A stretch of DNA of 64,000 nucleotides from assembly GCA_035270785.1 (NCBI GenBank), contig DATESN010000123.1, positions 1 to 64,000 on the forward strand, in the 5' to 3' direction. The notes under the pieces are model-generated. The model was not told the origin of the DNA, searched no databases, and worked only from the letters and a program-made list of their open reading frames with translations. Both the position numbers and the translations under genes were made by a program. Each line of letters opens with the position of its first letter. Positions within the stretch are counted from its first letter, which is position 1. Shown here piece by piece: positions 44,621 to 53,017 of the stretch. This DNA comes from DATESN01 sp035270785. Its GTDB lineage: Bacteria > Bacillota > Clostridia > Lachnospirales > Lachnospiraceae.

Positions 44621-45940
44621 ATGAAATATAAAGGACGGGAAATAAAAAAGTTAGAAATAAAGAGTTTGAAAAAGTGTTTAAAAAAAGCAGCATTAGCAAT
44701 TGCTATTATGATTATTGTACTATTAAATAATAGTGATGTAATAGCTGTGGAAAATAGTACAAACATAAAGCTATACGCCCAATCAGCAGTTCTTATGGAT
44801 GCAGATAGTGGGCGTGTTTTATTTGAAAAAAATGGATGTGATCTCTTACCAATGGCTAGCACCACAAAGATAATGACGTGTATTATAGCATTAGAATATG
44901 GTAATTTAGATGATATCGTTACGGTGTCCTCCTATGCAGAAAGAATGCCCAAGGTTAAGCTTTATATGAAAGAGGGGGAACACTATTATTTGAAAGATTT
45001 ACTGTATTCTCTTATGTTGGAATCGCATAATGATACTGCAGTTGCTATTGCAGAACATATTGGAGGGACGGTGGAAGGATTTGCAAAGTTAATGAACCAA
45101 AAAGCCAGAGATATTGGATGCTTTAATACTTATTTTATAACACCAAATGGATTGGATGCTACGGCGACAGTAGAAGAAAAAGATGGTAATAAGATTGAAA
45201 AAACACATTCTACAACAGCGTCAGATTTGGCAAGAATAATGTCGTATTGTATTAAAAAATCAGAAAAAAAAGAAGAATTTTTAAATATTACAGGAACATC
45301 CACTTATCACTTTTCCAATGTGTTATTGAATGATTCTTCCAATGCATGTGCTGGGAATAGGTCAATGGCTTGTAATAATCACAATGCATTTTTAACAATG
45401 ATGGAGGGTGCACTTTCAGGGAAAACAGGATTTACTGGAAATGCGGGTTATTGTTATGTTGGGGCACTAGAGAAAGATGGTAAAACTTTTGTTGTAGCAT
45501 TGCTTGCTTGCGGATGGCCCAATCATAAAAATTATAAATGGAGTGATACAAAAGAATTAATGAACTATGGGCTAACGAATTATGAATATGTTGATTTTAA
45601 TGATGTAAAGATTGATTTCACAAAACTAGAACCCATAGAAGTGATAGACGGACAAACAAATAAAATAGGAGATGTAGTTAAAATGGGACTAAAAATTGCG
45701 GATCAAAATTCATATAATCCAGATGGAATGCTTTTGCGAAAAGATGAGCATGTAGATGTTGTTTATACTATTCCAGACACATTAAATGCACCAATAAATA
45801 GTGGCGAACTGATTGGAAGAATTACTTATAAAGTGGATGGAAAGGCATGGAAAACAAAAAGCGTAAAAACTTCAAATACAGTATTGAAAATTAATTTTAA
45901 ATGGTGTTATGAAAAAGTGCTAGGGCATTTTTATCTGTAA
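44621..45940 (+). CDS. D-alanyl-D-alanine carboxypeptidase (DacF-like, second)
   Basis: This 439-residue S11 peptidase has a basic N-terminus (about 20 residues) before the hydrophobic signal or anchor (23-42). Motifs are STTK (S80, K83), SHN in LESHNDTAVAIAEH and KTG in GKTGFTGNAG. An insert of about 25 residues near 165-190 (TATVEEKDGNKIEK) is longer than in the first copy. The PBP5-type C-terminal domain is complete. GGAG precedes the start. The position after scpB and the domain layout suit spore-cortex or vegetative wall trimming; which one cannot be told. Confidence 0.92.
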   Translation: MKYKGREIKKLEIKSLKKCLKKAALAIAIMIIVLLNNSDVIAVENSTNIKLYAQSAVLMDADSGRVLFEKNGCDLLPMASTTKIMTCIIALEYGNLDDIVTVSSYAERMPKVKLYMKEGEHYYLKDLLYSLMLESHNDTAVAIAEHIGGTVEGFAKLMNQKARDIGCFNTYFITPNGLDATATVEEKDGNKIEKTHSTTASDLARIMSYCIKKSEKKEEFLNITGTSTYHFSNVLLNDSSNACAGNRSMACNNHNAFLTMMEGALSGKTGFTGNAGYCYVGALEKDGKTFVVALLACGWPNHKNYKWSDTKELMNYGLTNYEYVDFNDVKIDFTKLEPIEVIDGQTNKIGDVVKMGLKIADQNSYNPDGMLLRKDEHVDVVYTIPDTLNAPINSGELIGRITYKVDGKAWKTKSVKTSNTVLKINFKWCYEKVLGHFYL

Positions 45941-45988
45941 AAAATAATATGAAATGCAATATAAAACTACCATAATTTTTTACCCCCT

Positions 45989-46016
45989 TTGAAAATGCGT
46001 AAAAATGTGCTATAAT
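45989..46016 (+). promoter_or_regulatory. Promoter of the CarD-like gene
   Basis: TTGAAA (45989-45994), a 16-base spacer and perfect TATAAT (46011-46016) precede the start by about 50 bases. Confidence 0.65.
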
Positions 46017-46067
46017 GAGAATGTCTAAATGTTTGACATGCAGAAATGCAAAAGAGAGGATGGTCTT

Positions 46068-46586
46068 ATGTTCCAAGTTAATGATTTTATAATTTACGGG
46101 AATAATGGGTCTTGTAAAGTTACAGATATACGACATGAAAAAGATTTCAATGGAAATTTGAGAGAATACTATATTCTACAACCAGTTTATCTGAAGACAT
46201 CAACAATTATGACACCGGTAGATAATACAAAAGTTGTAATGAGAGTAATTATGGGAGAAGATGAAGCGAATAACTTAATTAGCAGTATAACCGATTCGGA
46301 GATACCATGGGTAGATAACGATAAAGTTAGAAATAAAGAATATAGAGATTTATCAAGGACATGTGATAGTGAAAACTGGATACAATTAATCCGTACACTC
46401 TATGTAAAAAAACTAGAAAAAATTAGTGATGGCAAAAAGTTATCCCAGGCAGATGAAATTATTATGCAGTCAGTAGAGAAATTATTATTTGGTGAAATTG
46501 CAATCTCCTTACAAATGGAACTCGATAAAGTAAAAGAGCTAGTGATTGGTAAAATTGAAGAAAACATGAAAGTTGATAAAATCTAA
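46068..46586 (+). CDS. CarD/CdnL-family transcription regulator
   Basis: This 172-residue protein opens with the CarD/TRCF RNA-polymerase-binding fold: MFQVNDFIIYGNNGSCKVTDI and the strand ILQPVYLKTSTIMTPVDN. The helical C-terminal domain (about 75-165) includes SRTCDSENWIQLIRTLYVKK, as in CdnL proteins that steady the open promoter complex. Start 46068 is preferred because GAGAGG lies upstream and the fold begins there. It is a single gene with a good own promoter. Confidence 0.87.
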   Translation: MFQVNDFIIYGNNGSCKVTDIRHEKDFNGNLREYYILQPVYLKTSTIMTPVDNTKVVMRVIMGEDEANNLISSITDSEIPWVDNDKVRNKEYRDLSRTCDSENWIQLIRTLYVKKLEKISDGKKLSQADEIIMQSVEKLLFGEIAISLQMELDKVKELVIGKIEENMKVDKI

Positions 46587-46594
46587 ATTTTTAC

Positions 46595-46622
46595 TTGTAT
46601 TTTATTTTCGATATGGTACTAT
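46595..46622 (+). promoter_or_regulatory. Promoter of the CHAP-like gene
   Basis: TTGTAT (46595-46600), a 16-base spacer and TACTAT (46617-46622). The -10 box lies inside the 16-base palindrome listed next. Confidence 0.45.
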
Positions 46623-46629
46623 AGTACCA
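46614..46629 (+). promoter_or_regulatory. Perfect 16-base palindrome, candidate operator
   Basis: TGGTACTATAGTACCA reads the same on both strands and covers the predicted -10 element of the CHAP-like gene. The regulator is unknown. Confidence 0.55.
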
Positions 46630-46663
46630 AGGCATTAAAGCATAGAAAATAGGATGGCAGACA

Positions 46664-47161
46664 ATGAATAGAAAATTGGCAGAAGCGGCTAGATTAGAGG
46701 CGATTTCATGTTTTCATGGAAATGTAATGGGTACAAAAGCAAATTTAGAGCCAATTATTTCCTCATTTCCCATTAGAGATATGAGGAAATGGGACAATCG
46801 TTGGTGCGCGGCCTTTGTTTATTATTGTTGTATAAAAGCAGGAATTGAGTTACCAATCAAACATCCAGATCAAGCAGTAAGTTGTAATTTTTCTGGTTGT
46901 ATCGCTTGGAAACAATGGGCTCAATTACCAGATTATGATTTTTGGCATGAAGGGGATGAAATCGATTTTGTACCAGAACCAGGTGATATTATTATGTTTG
47001 ATTATGTGCTAGAAGGTATGATATTAGATCACATGGGAATTATTTTGGAGAATAATGATCATGTTATACTTGTAGCGGAAGGAAACTTTAATAATGTATC
47101 CGCAATCGTTCAAAGAAATAAAGATAAGCATATAAGAGGTTTTATTAGATTATTTGATTGA
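46664..47161 (+). CDS. CHAP-like cysteine amidase/peptidase domain protein
   Basis: This 165-residue protein fits the NlpC/P60-CHAP fold. The nucleophile is the cysteine in DNRWCAAFVYYCCIKAG (about residue 48), the histidine lies in ILDHMGIILE and a polar residue in AEGNFNNVS. CHAP domains usually cut peptidoglycan peptides or glutathionylspermidine. No signal peptide or wall-binding domain is visible, so export is unexplained. GGATGG is a weak ribosome site. It is a single-gene unit between its promoter palindrome and a terminator. Confidence 0.78.
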   Translation: MNRKLAEAARLEAISCFHGNVMGTKANLEPIISSFPIRDMRKWDNRWCAAFVYYCCIKAGIELPIKHPDQAVSCNFSGCIAWKQWAQLPDYDFWHEGDEIDFVPEPGDIIMFDYVLEGMILDHMGIILENNDHVILVAEGNFNNVSAIVQRNKDKHIRGFIRLFD

Positions 47162-47196
47162 AAGACAACTTAAACAAAATTCAAGTTGTCTTTTTT
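47162..47196 (+). terminator. Terminator after the CHAP-like gene
   Basis: AAGACAACTT (47162-47171) pairs with AAGTTGTCTT (47183-47192) and runs into a T tract. Confidence 0.85.
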
Positions 47197-47220
47197 CGTT
47201 AATTATTGGAAAAAATCCCT

Positions 47221-47248
47221 TTGCGATATCTATAATCTATGCTATACT
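47221..47248 (+). promoter_or_regulatory. Promoter of the decarboxylase cluster
   Basis: TTGCGA (47221-47226), a 16-base spacer and TATACT (47243-47248) lie about 80 bases before the first gene. Confidence 0.5.
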
Positions 47249-47328
47249 CTTAAGGATGCGAAAATGGAAAAATCCATATATCGTAAAAAAGTTATTTATA
47301 TATTAATATAAAACGGAGGGCTGAAAAA

Positions 47329-48765
47329 ATGAGTACTACTTCATCAAGCTTCGCGAGTCAAAGAATTGCAGCTTTACTCGATGAAAACAGTTTCGTTGAA
47401 ATTGGAGCACTTGTAAGTGCAAGAACAACTGATTTTAACATGAAACAAACAGAAACTCCTTCTGACGGTGTTATTACCGGTTATGGAGTGATTGATAGTA
47501 ATCTTGTGTATGTGTATAGCCAAGATGCATCTATTTTAGGTGGATCAGTAGGTGAAATGCATGCCAAGAAAATTACAAATCTATATGACTTAGCAATCAA
47601 AACAGGCGCGCCTGTTATTGGTTTAATTGAATCCACGGGTCTTAGATTACAGGAAGCAACTGACGCATTAAATGGTTTCGGTGAAATCTATTTAAAGCAA
47701 ACGATAGCATCAGGTGTGATTCCTCAAATTACAGCAGTTTTTGGTACGTGTGGTGGTGGTCTTGCAATAATCCCAACACTAACCGATTTCACATTTATGG
47801 AAGAAAAAAAGGCTAAATTATTTGTTAATGCTCCAAATGCATTACAAGGCAATGAAATATCAAAATGTGATTCTTCAAGTGCTACCTTCCAAAGTAAAGA
47901 AAGCGGAATTGTTGATGTTGTTGCTGATGAAGCAACTATATTAGGAAAAATCAGACAATTAATATCTATGTTACCAGCAAACAATGAAAATGATATGTCT
48001 TTTGAAGAATGTGTTGATGATTTGAATCGTGCATGTGATGGACTTGAGAATTGTGTTGGTGATACTTCTATTGCACTCTCTACCATTGCCGATGGTAATG
48101 AATTTTTTGAAATCAAAGAAGAGTATGCAAAAGATATGGTAACAGGATTTATAAAATTAAACGGAATGACAGTAGGTGCCATTGCTAATCGTACGGAAGT
48201 GAATGACGCTGATGGAAACGTGATAGACAAATTTGATGCTGTTTTATCTGAAAATGGATGTGAAAAAGCGGCAGATTTTATTAACTTCTGTAATGCGTTT
48301 TCTGTTCCTATTTTATCATTAACCAATGTAACTGGATTCGCATCAACCATAAGTGCTGAAAAGAAAATTGCAAAAGCAGTAGCAAAATTAACATACGCAT
48401 TTGCAAATGCAACAGTTCCTAAAGTAAATGTGATTATTGGGAAAGCATATGGTAGTGCATACGTTGCTATGAATTCAAAAGCAATTGGTGCAGATATCAC
48501 TATGGCTTGGCCTACGTCTGAAATTGGAATGATGGATGCTAAATTAGCAGCTAAAATCATGTATGAAGGTCAAGGATCTGATGTGATAGATGAAAAAGCA
48601 GCAGAATACGCAGCGCTTCAAACCAGTGTTACATCAGCAGCTAAAAGAGGATATGTTGATCAAATTATTGATGCAACAGACACTAGAAAGTATCTTATTG
48701 GAGCTTTTGAAATGTTATTTACAAAGAGAGAAGATCGTCCTGACAAAAAGCACGGAACGGTTTAA
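47329..48765 (+). CDS. Carboxyltransferase subunit (MmdA / 12S-like)
   Basis: This 478-residue crotonase-fold carboxyltransferase transfers CO2 between an acyl-CoA and biotin. The oxyanion glycines lie in FGTCGGGLAIIPTLTDF and in IGKAYGSAYVAMNSKAIGAD, followed by AWPTSEIGMMD. It resembles the alpha subunit of methylmalonyl-CoA decarboxylase and the 12S subunit of transcarboxylase, though about 30 residues shorter. GGAGG precedes the start. It leads a five-gene cluster with membrane and biotin subunits. The acyl-CoA substrate, probably methylmalonyl-CoA, is inferred from that context. Confidence 0.87.
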   Translation: MSTTSSSFASQRIAALLDENSFVEIGALVSARTTDFNMKQTETPSDGVITGYGVIDSNLVYVYSQDASILGGSVGEMHAKKITNLYDLAIKTGAPVIGLIESTGLRLQEATDALNGFGEIYLKQTIASGVIPQITAVFGTCGGGLAIIPTLTDFTFMEEKKAKLFVNAPNALQGNEISKCDSSSATFQSKESGIVDVVADEATILGKIRQLISMLPANNENDMSFEECVDDLNRACDGLENCVGDTSIALSTIADGNEFFEIKEEYAKDMVTGFIKLNGMTVGAIANRTEVNDADGNVIDKFDAVLSENGCEKAADFINFCNAFSVPILSLTNVTGFASTISAEKKIAKAVAKLTYAFANATVPKVNVIIGKAYGSAYVAMNSKAIGADITMAWPTSEIGMMDAKLAAKIMYEGQGSDVIDEKAAEYAALQTSVTSAAKRGYVDQIIDATDTRKYLIGAFEMLFTKREDRPDKKHGTV

Positions 48766-48783
48766 GAAAGGATGATACTTAAT

Positions 48784-49740
48784 ATGAAAAAATATTTCGC
48801 AGTGTTATGTATGATTACCTGTATCTTTGGATTGACAGCGTGTGGTACAAAAGAGGTTTCCGTAAAAGAATCTTCACAATACAACATGTTAGCAGCTGAA
48901 TATATCGCCAAAGAGCTAATGGTACCAAATTTATTAACATATGCAGATGATAAAGTAGCAGATGCCTTTCTTGAAGAATATAGTCCAATTGAAGCGAAAG
49001 CAATTTTCGAAAATGATTTTGCATATTTCTTCAATCTTTCTCAACAACTTCAAAGTTATGCCGCACAATATGGCGGGAGTGTGGAAGAAGTTGCACAAGC
49101 AAACGGCATTGTATTAAAATATAAAATTAACACGGATCTTATGCTTAGTAATGTTAAACTAAATGGTATTGGTGTTGTCGCCGGAATCAGTTCTTTTCAA
49201 TCATCTTGCAAAGACATGGGTGACATTACAGAAATAGGTGATGCTACTAGTGAAGTGATTAAAAATGAGATTTTTGTATATGTACCAATCAAAGGGCAAG
49301 AGAAAAGCGGAACCGCAGAGTTTATTTTCAAGGATAATATTTTCCTAACACTTGATTCGGCAGTCTTAAATGTGGAATCAAGTATGACAGAGAAAATGGA
49401 GCGTGCAGCGTTAAATACCGTTCTAGGAATGGGTACTGTTTTCGCTGTGTTAATTCTTATTAGCTTTATCATTGGAGCTTTTGGATTCATACCTAAAATG
49501 CAAGCATCTTTAGCTGATAAAAAGAACAACAAAAATAAGAGTATCAATGAAAATGAAACATCCGTAAATAACGTTATTGCACAAATTATCAAGAAAGAAG
49601 AAAGTGAATTAGTTGATGATTTGGAATTGGTAGCAGTTATTTCAGCAGCTATTGCAGCAAGTCAAGGTGCCGGATCAACAGATGGATTTATTGTTAGATC
49701 TATTAAGAGAGCAAATACTAATAAATGGCAAAAAGCATAA
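48784..49740 (+). CDS. OadG/MmdD-like subunit fused to a lipoprotein domain
   Basis: This 318-residue protein starts with a lipoprotein signal, MKKYFAVLCMITCIFGLTAC, with the lipid cysteine at 20. An extracytoplasmic domain of about 180 residues follows, then a membrane helix (about 212-232, TVFAVLILISFIIGAFGF). The cytoplasmic end has LVAVISAAIAASQG and GFIVRSIKRANTNKW, the mark of gamma/delta subunits of Na+-pump decarboxylases. Normal OadG is about 80-120 residues, so the outer domain is an addition. Start 48784 follows GAAAGGATG. It lies 18 bases after the carboxyltransferase. Confidence 0.8.
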   Translation: MKKYFAVLCMITCIFGLTACGTKEVSVKESSQYNMLAAEYIAKELMVPNLLTYADDKVADAFLEEYSPIEAKAIFENDFAYFFNLSQQLQSYAAQYGGSVEEVAQANGIVLKYKINTDLMLSNVKLNGIGVVAGISSFQSSCKDMGDITEIGDATSEVIKNEIFVYVPIKGQEKSGTAEFIFKDNIFLTLDSAVLNVESSMTEKMERAALNTVLGMGTVFAVLILISFIIGAFGFIPKMQASLADKKNNKNKSINENETSVNNVIAQIIKKEESELVDDLELVAVISAAIAASQGAGSTDGFIVRSIKRANTNKWQKA

Positions 49741-49768
49741 ATTTATAATTCGTAGGAGGATTAATAGA

Positions 49769-50149
49769 ATGAAAAATTATACCATTACCGTAAATGGAAA
49801 CGTATATGATGTAGTAGTAGAAGAAGGTGCATCCACAGGCGCTTCTATAGTAGCAAAAGCTCCTGTAGCAAAAGCAGCACCAGTGGCAACAAAAGCAGCA
49901 CCAGTAGAAGCAAAAAAAGAAAGCGGAGCTGCAGGAAGCATTAAAATTGAAGCAGGCGCAGCTGGTAAAGTATTCAAAGTGGAAGTTAATGTTGGACAAG
50001 CGGTAAAAGCAAATGATACGCTGATTGTTCTTGAAGCAATGAAAATGGAAATTCCAATTGTTGCTCCTGAAGATGGTGTTGTTGCTAGTATTGAAGTTTC
50101 TGTAGGCGATGCAATTGAAGCAGGCGCAGTTCTTGTAACTTTAAACTAA
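49769..50149 (+). CDS. Biotin carrier subunit (MmdC / 1.3S-like)
   Basis: This 126-residue protein has three parts: an N-terminal strand (YTITVNGNVYDVVVEE), an Ala/Pro/Lys-rich flexible linker with repeated APVATKAAPV-type units, and a biotinyl domain. The biotin is attached to K92 in EAMKME, 34 residues from the C-terminus as in other carriers. It shuttles CO2 between the carboxyltransferases and the membrane decarboxylase. AGGAGG precedes the start. It needs biotin, which ties it to the BirA-controlled bioY at 6682. Confidence 0.95.
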   Translation: MKNYTITVNGNVYDVVVEEGASTGASIVAKAPVAKAAPVATKAAPVEAKKESGAAGSIKIEAGAAGKVFKVEVNVGQAVKANDTLIVLEAMKMEIPIVAPEDGVVASIEVSVGDAIEAGAVLVTLN

Positions 50150-50217
50150 TCACATAAGAAACTTGTTTATTGAATTAGTTAAGGTTCGAGGACAAATAAA
50201 ACAGGAGGTTAAGAAAA

Positions 50218-51366
50218 ATGTCTTATATAGCAAATACATTAAGTAATTTAGTGCATCAGACGGCGTTCTTCAATTTAACATGGGGAAACTACTTAATGAT
50301 CGCAGTAGCGTGCTTATTCCTTTATTTAGCTATCAGAAAAGGATTTGAACCACTTTTATTACTTCCAATAGCCTTTGGTATGTTGCTGGTTAATATTTAT
50401 CCAGATATCATGAGTCCTATTGGCGAAAGCGGCGAAACTGGCGGCTTATTATATTATTTTTATCTTTTAGATGAATGGGCAATTCTTCCATCACTTATTT
50501 TTATGGGTGTTGGCGCGATGACAGACTTTGGTCCGTTAATTGCTAATCCTAAAAGTTTTTTACTAGGAGCAGCAGCTCAATTTGGTATTTTCATAGCTTA
50601 TTTTGGAGCGATAGCATTAGGCTTTAATGATAAAGCAGCAGCAGCAATTTCCATTATTGGTGGAGCAGATGGACCTACATCGATCTTCCTTGCTGGTAAA
50701 TTGGGACAGACAGCATTACTTGGTCCTATTGCTGTAGCAGCGTATTCTTATATGTCGCTAGTTCCAATTATTCAACCACCTATTATGAAATTACTAACAA
50801 CTGAAAAAGAAAGAAAAATCAAAATGCAACAGCTAAGAGTTGTTACAAAATTGGAGAGAATCTTATTCCCAATTATTGTTACGATTGTTGTATGTTTACT
50901 TCTTCCTACAACAGCACCACTTATCGGAATGCTAATGCTTGGTAACTTATTTAAAGAGTCAGGTGTAGTAAGACAATTAGTTGATACAGCATCCAATGCT
51001 CTTATGTATATTGTAGTTATTTTATTGGGAACATCCGTTGGTGCTACAACAAGTGCAGAAGCGTTCCTAAATTCAGATACTCTAAAAATTGTTGTACTTG
51101 GATTAATTGCATTTGCATTTGGTACGGCAGCTGGCGTATTACTTGGAAAAGTAATGTGTAAGGTTACGGGAGGAAAGGTTAATCCATTAATTGGATCAGC
51201 TGGTGTTTCAGCAGTTCCAATGGCTGCCAGGGTATCCCAAAAGGTTGGGGCAGAATCGGATCCTACCAATTTCTTATTAATGCATGCCATGGGACCAAAT
51301 GTGGCTGGTGTAATTGGAACAGCAGTAGCAGCAGGTACTTTTATGGCGATATTTGGAATCATGTAA
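50218..51366 (+). CDS. oadB: Na+-pumping decarboxylase membrane subunit (OadB/MmdB)
   Basis: This 382-residue membrane protein has about nine helices. It removes CO2 from carboxybiotin and drives Na+ out of the cell. Family motifs include FMGVGAMTDFGPLIANP, the SIIGGADGPTSIFLAGKL block with its key aspartate (DGPT), and near the end GVSAVPMAARVSQKVGAE and HAMGPNVAGVIGTAVAAG. AGGAGG lies before the start. The gene could serve a methylmalonyl-CoA or oxaloacetate decarboxylase, since both kinds of carboxyltransferase flank it. Confidence 0.95.
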   Translation: MSYIANTLSNLVHQTAFFNLTWGNYLMIAVACLFLYLAIRKGFEPLLLLPIAFGMLLVNIYPDIMSPIGESGETGGLLYYFYLLDEWAILPSLIFMGVGAMTDFGPLIANPKSFLLGAAAQFGIFIAYFGAIALGFNDKAAAAISIIGGADGPTSIFLAGKLGQTALLGPIAVAAYSYMSLVPIIQPPIMKLLTTEKERKIKMQQLRVVTKLERILFPIIVTIVVCLLLPTTAPLIGMLMLGNLFKESGVVRQLVDTASNALMYIVVILLGTSVGATTSAEAFLNSDTLKIVVLGLIAFAFGTAAGVLLGKVMCKVTGGKVNPLIGSAGVSAVPMAARVSQKVGAESDPTNFLLMHAMGPNVAGVIGTAVAAGTFMAIFGIM

Positions 51367-51403
51367 ATTAAAGGAATCATATAAATCATATAGGAGGAAT
51401 AAA

Positions 51404-52816
51404 ATGTCAGAATTAGTTAAAAAACCGATAAAGATTACGGAAACAATTTTACGTGATGCTCACCAATCATTGATTGCTACTAGAATGCCAACCGAATTAA
51501 TGCTTCCTATCATTGAAAAGATGGATAAAGTTGGATATCATTCTGTGGAATGTTGGGGTGGAGCTACCTTTGATGCATCTCTTCGTTTTTTAAAAGAGGA
51601 TCCATGGGAAAGACTAAGAAAAATAAAGGCTGGATTCAAAGATACTAAACTTCAGATGTTATTTAGGGGACAAAATATTTTAGGATATCGTCATTATGCG
51701 GATGATGTAGTTGAATACTTTGTACAAAAATCTATTTCAAATGGTATTGATATTATTCGTATTTTCGATTGTTTTAATGATCTTCGTAACTTAGAGTGTG
51801 CTGTAAAAGCTTCTAATAAGGAAAAAGGTCACGCACAAGTTGCTCTTTCATACACATTAGGTGATGCTTATACAATAGAATATTGGATGAACATGGCAAA
51901 GAAGATTGAAGAAATGGGCGCTGATTCTATCTGTATTAAAGATATGGCAGGACTTCTATTACCATACAAAGCAGATGAATTAATTAAATCTATGAAAAGT
52001 GTATCTAAACTTCCAATTCAACTTCATACTCATTACACTTCGGGTGTTGCTGGAATGACCTATTTAAAAGCTGTGGAAGCTGGTGTAGACGTACTTGATT
52101 GTGCTATCTCTCCATTTGCTATGGGAACTTCCCAACCTGCAACAGAAGTAATGGTTGAAACCTTTAAAGGAACACCATTTGACACAGGATATGATCAAAA
52201 TGTGCTTGCCGAGATCGCTGATTACTTTAGACCTTTTAAAGATGAATGTTTAGCAAATGGTTTATTAAACCCTAAAATGATGGGTGTTGATATTAAAACG
52301 TTACTGTATCAAGTGCCAGGTGGAATGTTATCCAACATGGTTAGCCAATTAAAAGAACAAAATGCAGAAGATAAATATTATGAAGTATTGCAAGAGATAC
52401 CAAGAGTACGTAAAGATCTTGGCGAACCACCTCTTGTTACTCCATCTTCTCAAATCGTAGGTACACAGGCAGTATTTAATGTACTTATGGGTGAACGTTA
52501 TAAAATGGCTACAAAAGAAACAAAAGCAGTTCTTCGTGGTGAATATGGTCAAACTGTAAAGCCTTTTAATAAAGAAGTAATGGAAAAAGTTATCCCTGGA
52601 GAAAAGGTGATTACTTGCCGTCCAGCAGATTTACTAACCAATGAATTAGATAAGATTGAATCTGAAATGAAAGAATGGAAACAACAGGATGAAGATGTTT
52701 TATCTTATGCATTATTCCCACAAGTTGCAGTAGATTTTTTCAAGTATCGTCAAGCACAACAAGAAAAGGTTGATATGACTCAGGCTGATTCTAAAAATGG
52801 TGCGTATCCAGTATAA
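51404..52816 (+). CDS. oadA: Oxaloacetate/pyruvate carboxyltransferase subunit (OadA / 5S-like)
   Basis: This 470-residue TIM-barrel enzyme transfers CO2 between oxaloacetate and biotin. It shows ETILRDAHQSLIATRM, the CWGGATFDASLRFL block, the metal-site lysine region CIKDMAGLL and QLHTHYTSGVAG. It lacks the C-terminal biotinyl domain of many OadA proteins, as in the 5S subunit of transcarboxylase, and so must use the separate carrier. Start 51404 follows AGGAGG; the upstream in-frame ATG at 51353 lies inside oadB. A terminator follows the gene. Confidence 0.94.
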   Translation: MSELVKKPIKITETILRDAHQSLIATRMPTELMLPIIEKMDKVGYHSVECWGGATFDASLRFLKEDPWERLRKIKAGFKDTKLQMLFRGQNILGYRHYADDVVEYFVQKSISNGIDIIRIFDCFNDLRNLECAVKASNKEKGHAQVALSYTLGDAYTIEYWMNMAKKIEEMGADSICIKDMAGLLLPYKADELIKSMKSVSKLPIQLHTHYTSGVAGMTYLKAVEAGVDVLDCAISPFAMGTSQPATEVMVETFKGTPFDTGYDQNVLAEIADYFRPFKDECLANGLLNPKMMGVDIKTLLYQVPGGMLSNMVSQLKEQNAEDKYYEVLQEIPRVRKDLGEPPLVTPSSQIVGTQAVFNVLMGERYKMATKETKAVLRGEYGQTVKPFNKEVMEKVIPGEKVITCRPADLLTNELDKIESEMKEWKQQDEDVLSYALFPQVAVDFFKYRQAQQEKVDMTQADSKNGAYPV

Positions 52817-52843
52817 ATTTTATTAATTAGTTTAATTATAATG

Positions 52844-52892
52844 AAAAGGCATGTTTGAAGATTACTTTGTAAACTGAGAACATGTCTTTTTT
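52844..52892 (+). terminator. Terminator after the decarboxylase cluster
   Basis: AGGCATGTT pairs with AACATGTCT (one G-T pair) around a loop of about 25 bases, followed by a run of Ts. Confidence 0.7.
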
Positions 52893-52938
52893 CGATAAAA
52901 ATTGATGAAATTGTGCAATGGATCGTATAAAATGAACC

Positions 52939-52968
52939 TTGACATAAGACAATGATTCATACTAAGAT
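52939..52968 (+). promoter_or_regulatory. Promoter of the TetR gene
   Basis: TTGACA (52939-52944), an 18-base spacer and TAAGAT (52963-52968) lie about 50 bases before the start. Confidence 0.55.
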
Positions 52969-52980
52969 AACATATGTTAT
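52967..52980 (+). promoter_or_regulatory. Perfect 14-base palindrome, candidate TetR operator
   Basis: ATAACATATGTTAT is a perfect palindrome at the end of the -10 box and over the expected transcription start of the TetR gene. Confidence 0.5.
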
Positions 52981-53017
52981 TACAAATAAGTGACTTTCCT
53001 ATAAGTGGGTGTAATTT

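Noticed and set aside
47724..48560. 278-codon open frame on the minus strand
   Set aside because: It lies wholly inside the carboxyltransferase gene, has no ribosome binding site and its composition is that of an antisense shadow.
50170..50200. tRNA-like T-arm sequence GGTTCGAGGAC
   Set aside because: No matching acceptor stem, D-arm or anticodon arm is present around it.
50772..51389. 205-codon open frame on the minus strand
   Set aside because: It is an antisense shadow of the oadB gene; the plus-strand gene has full family motifs.
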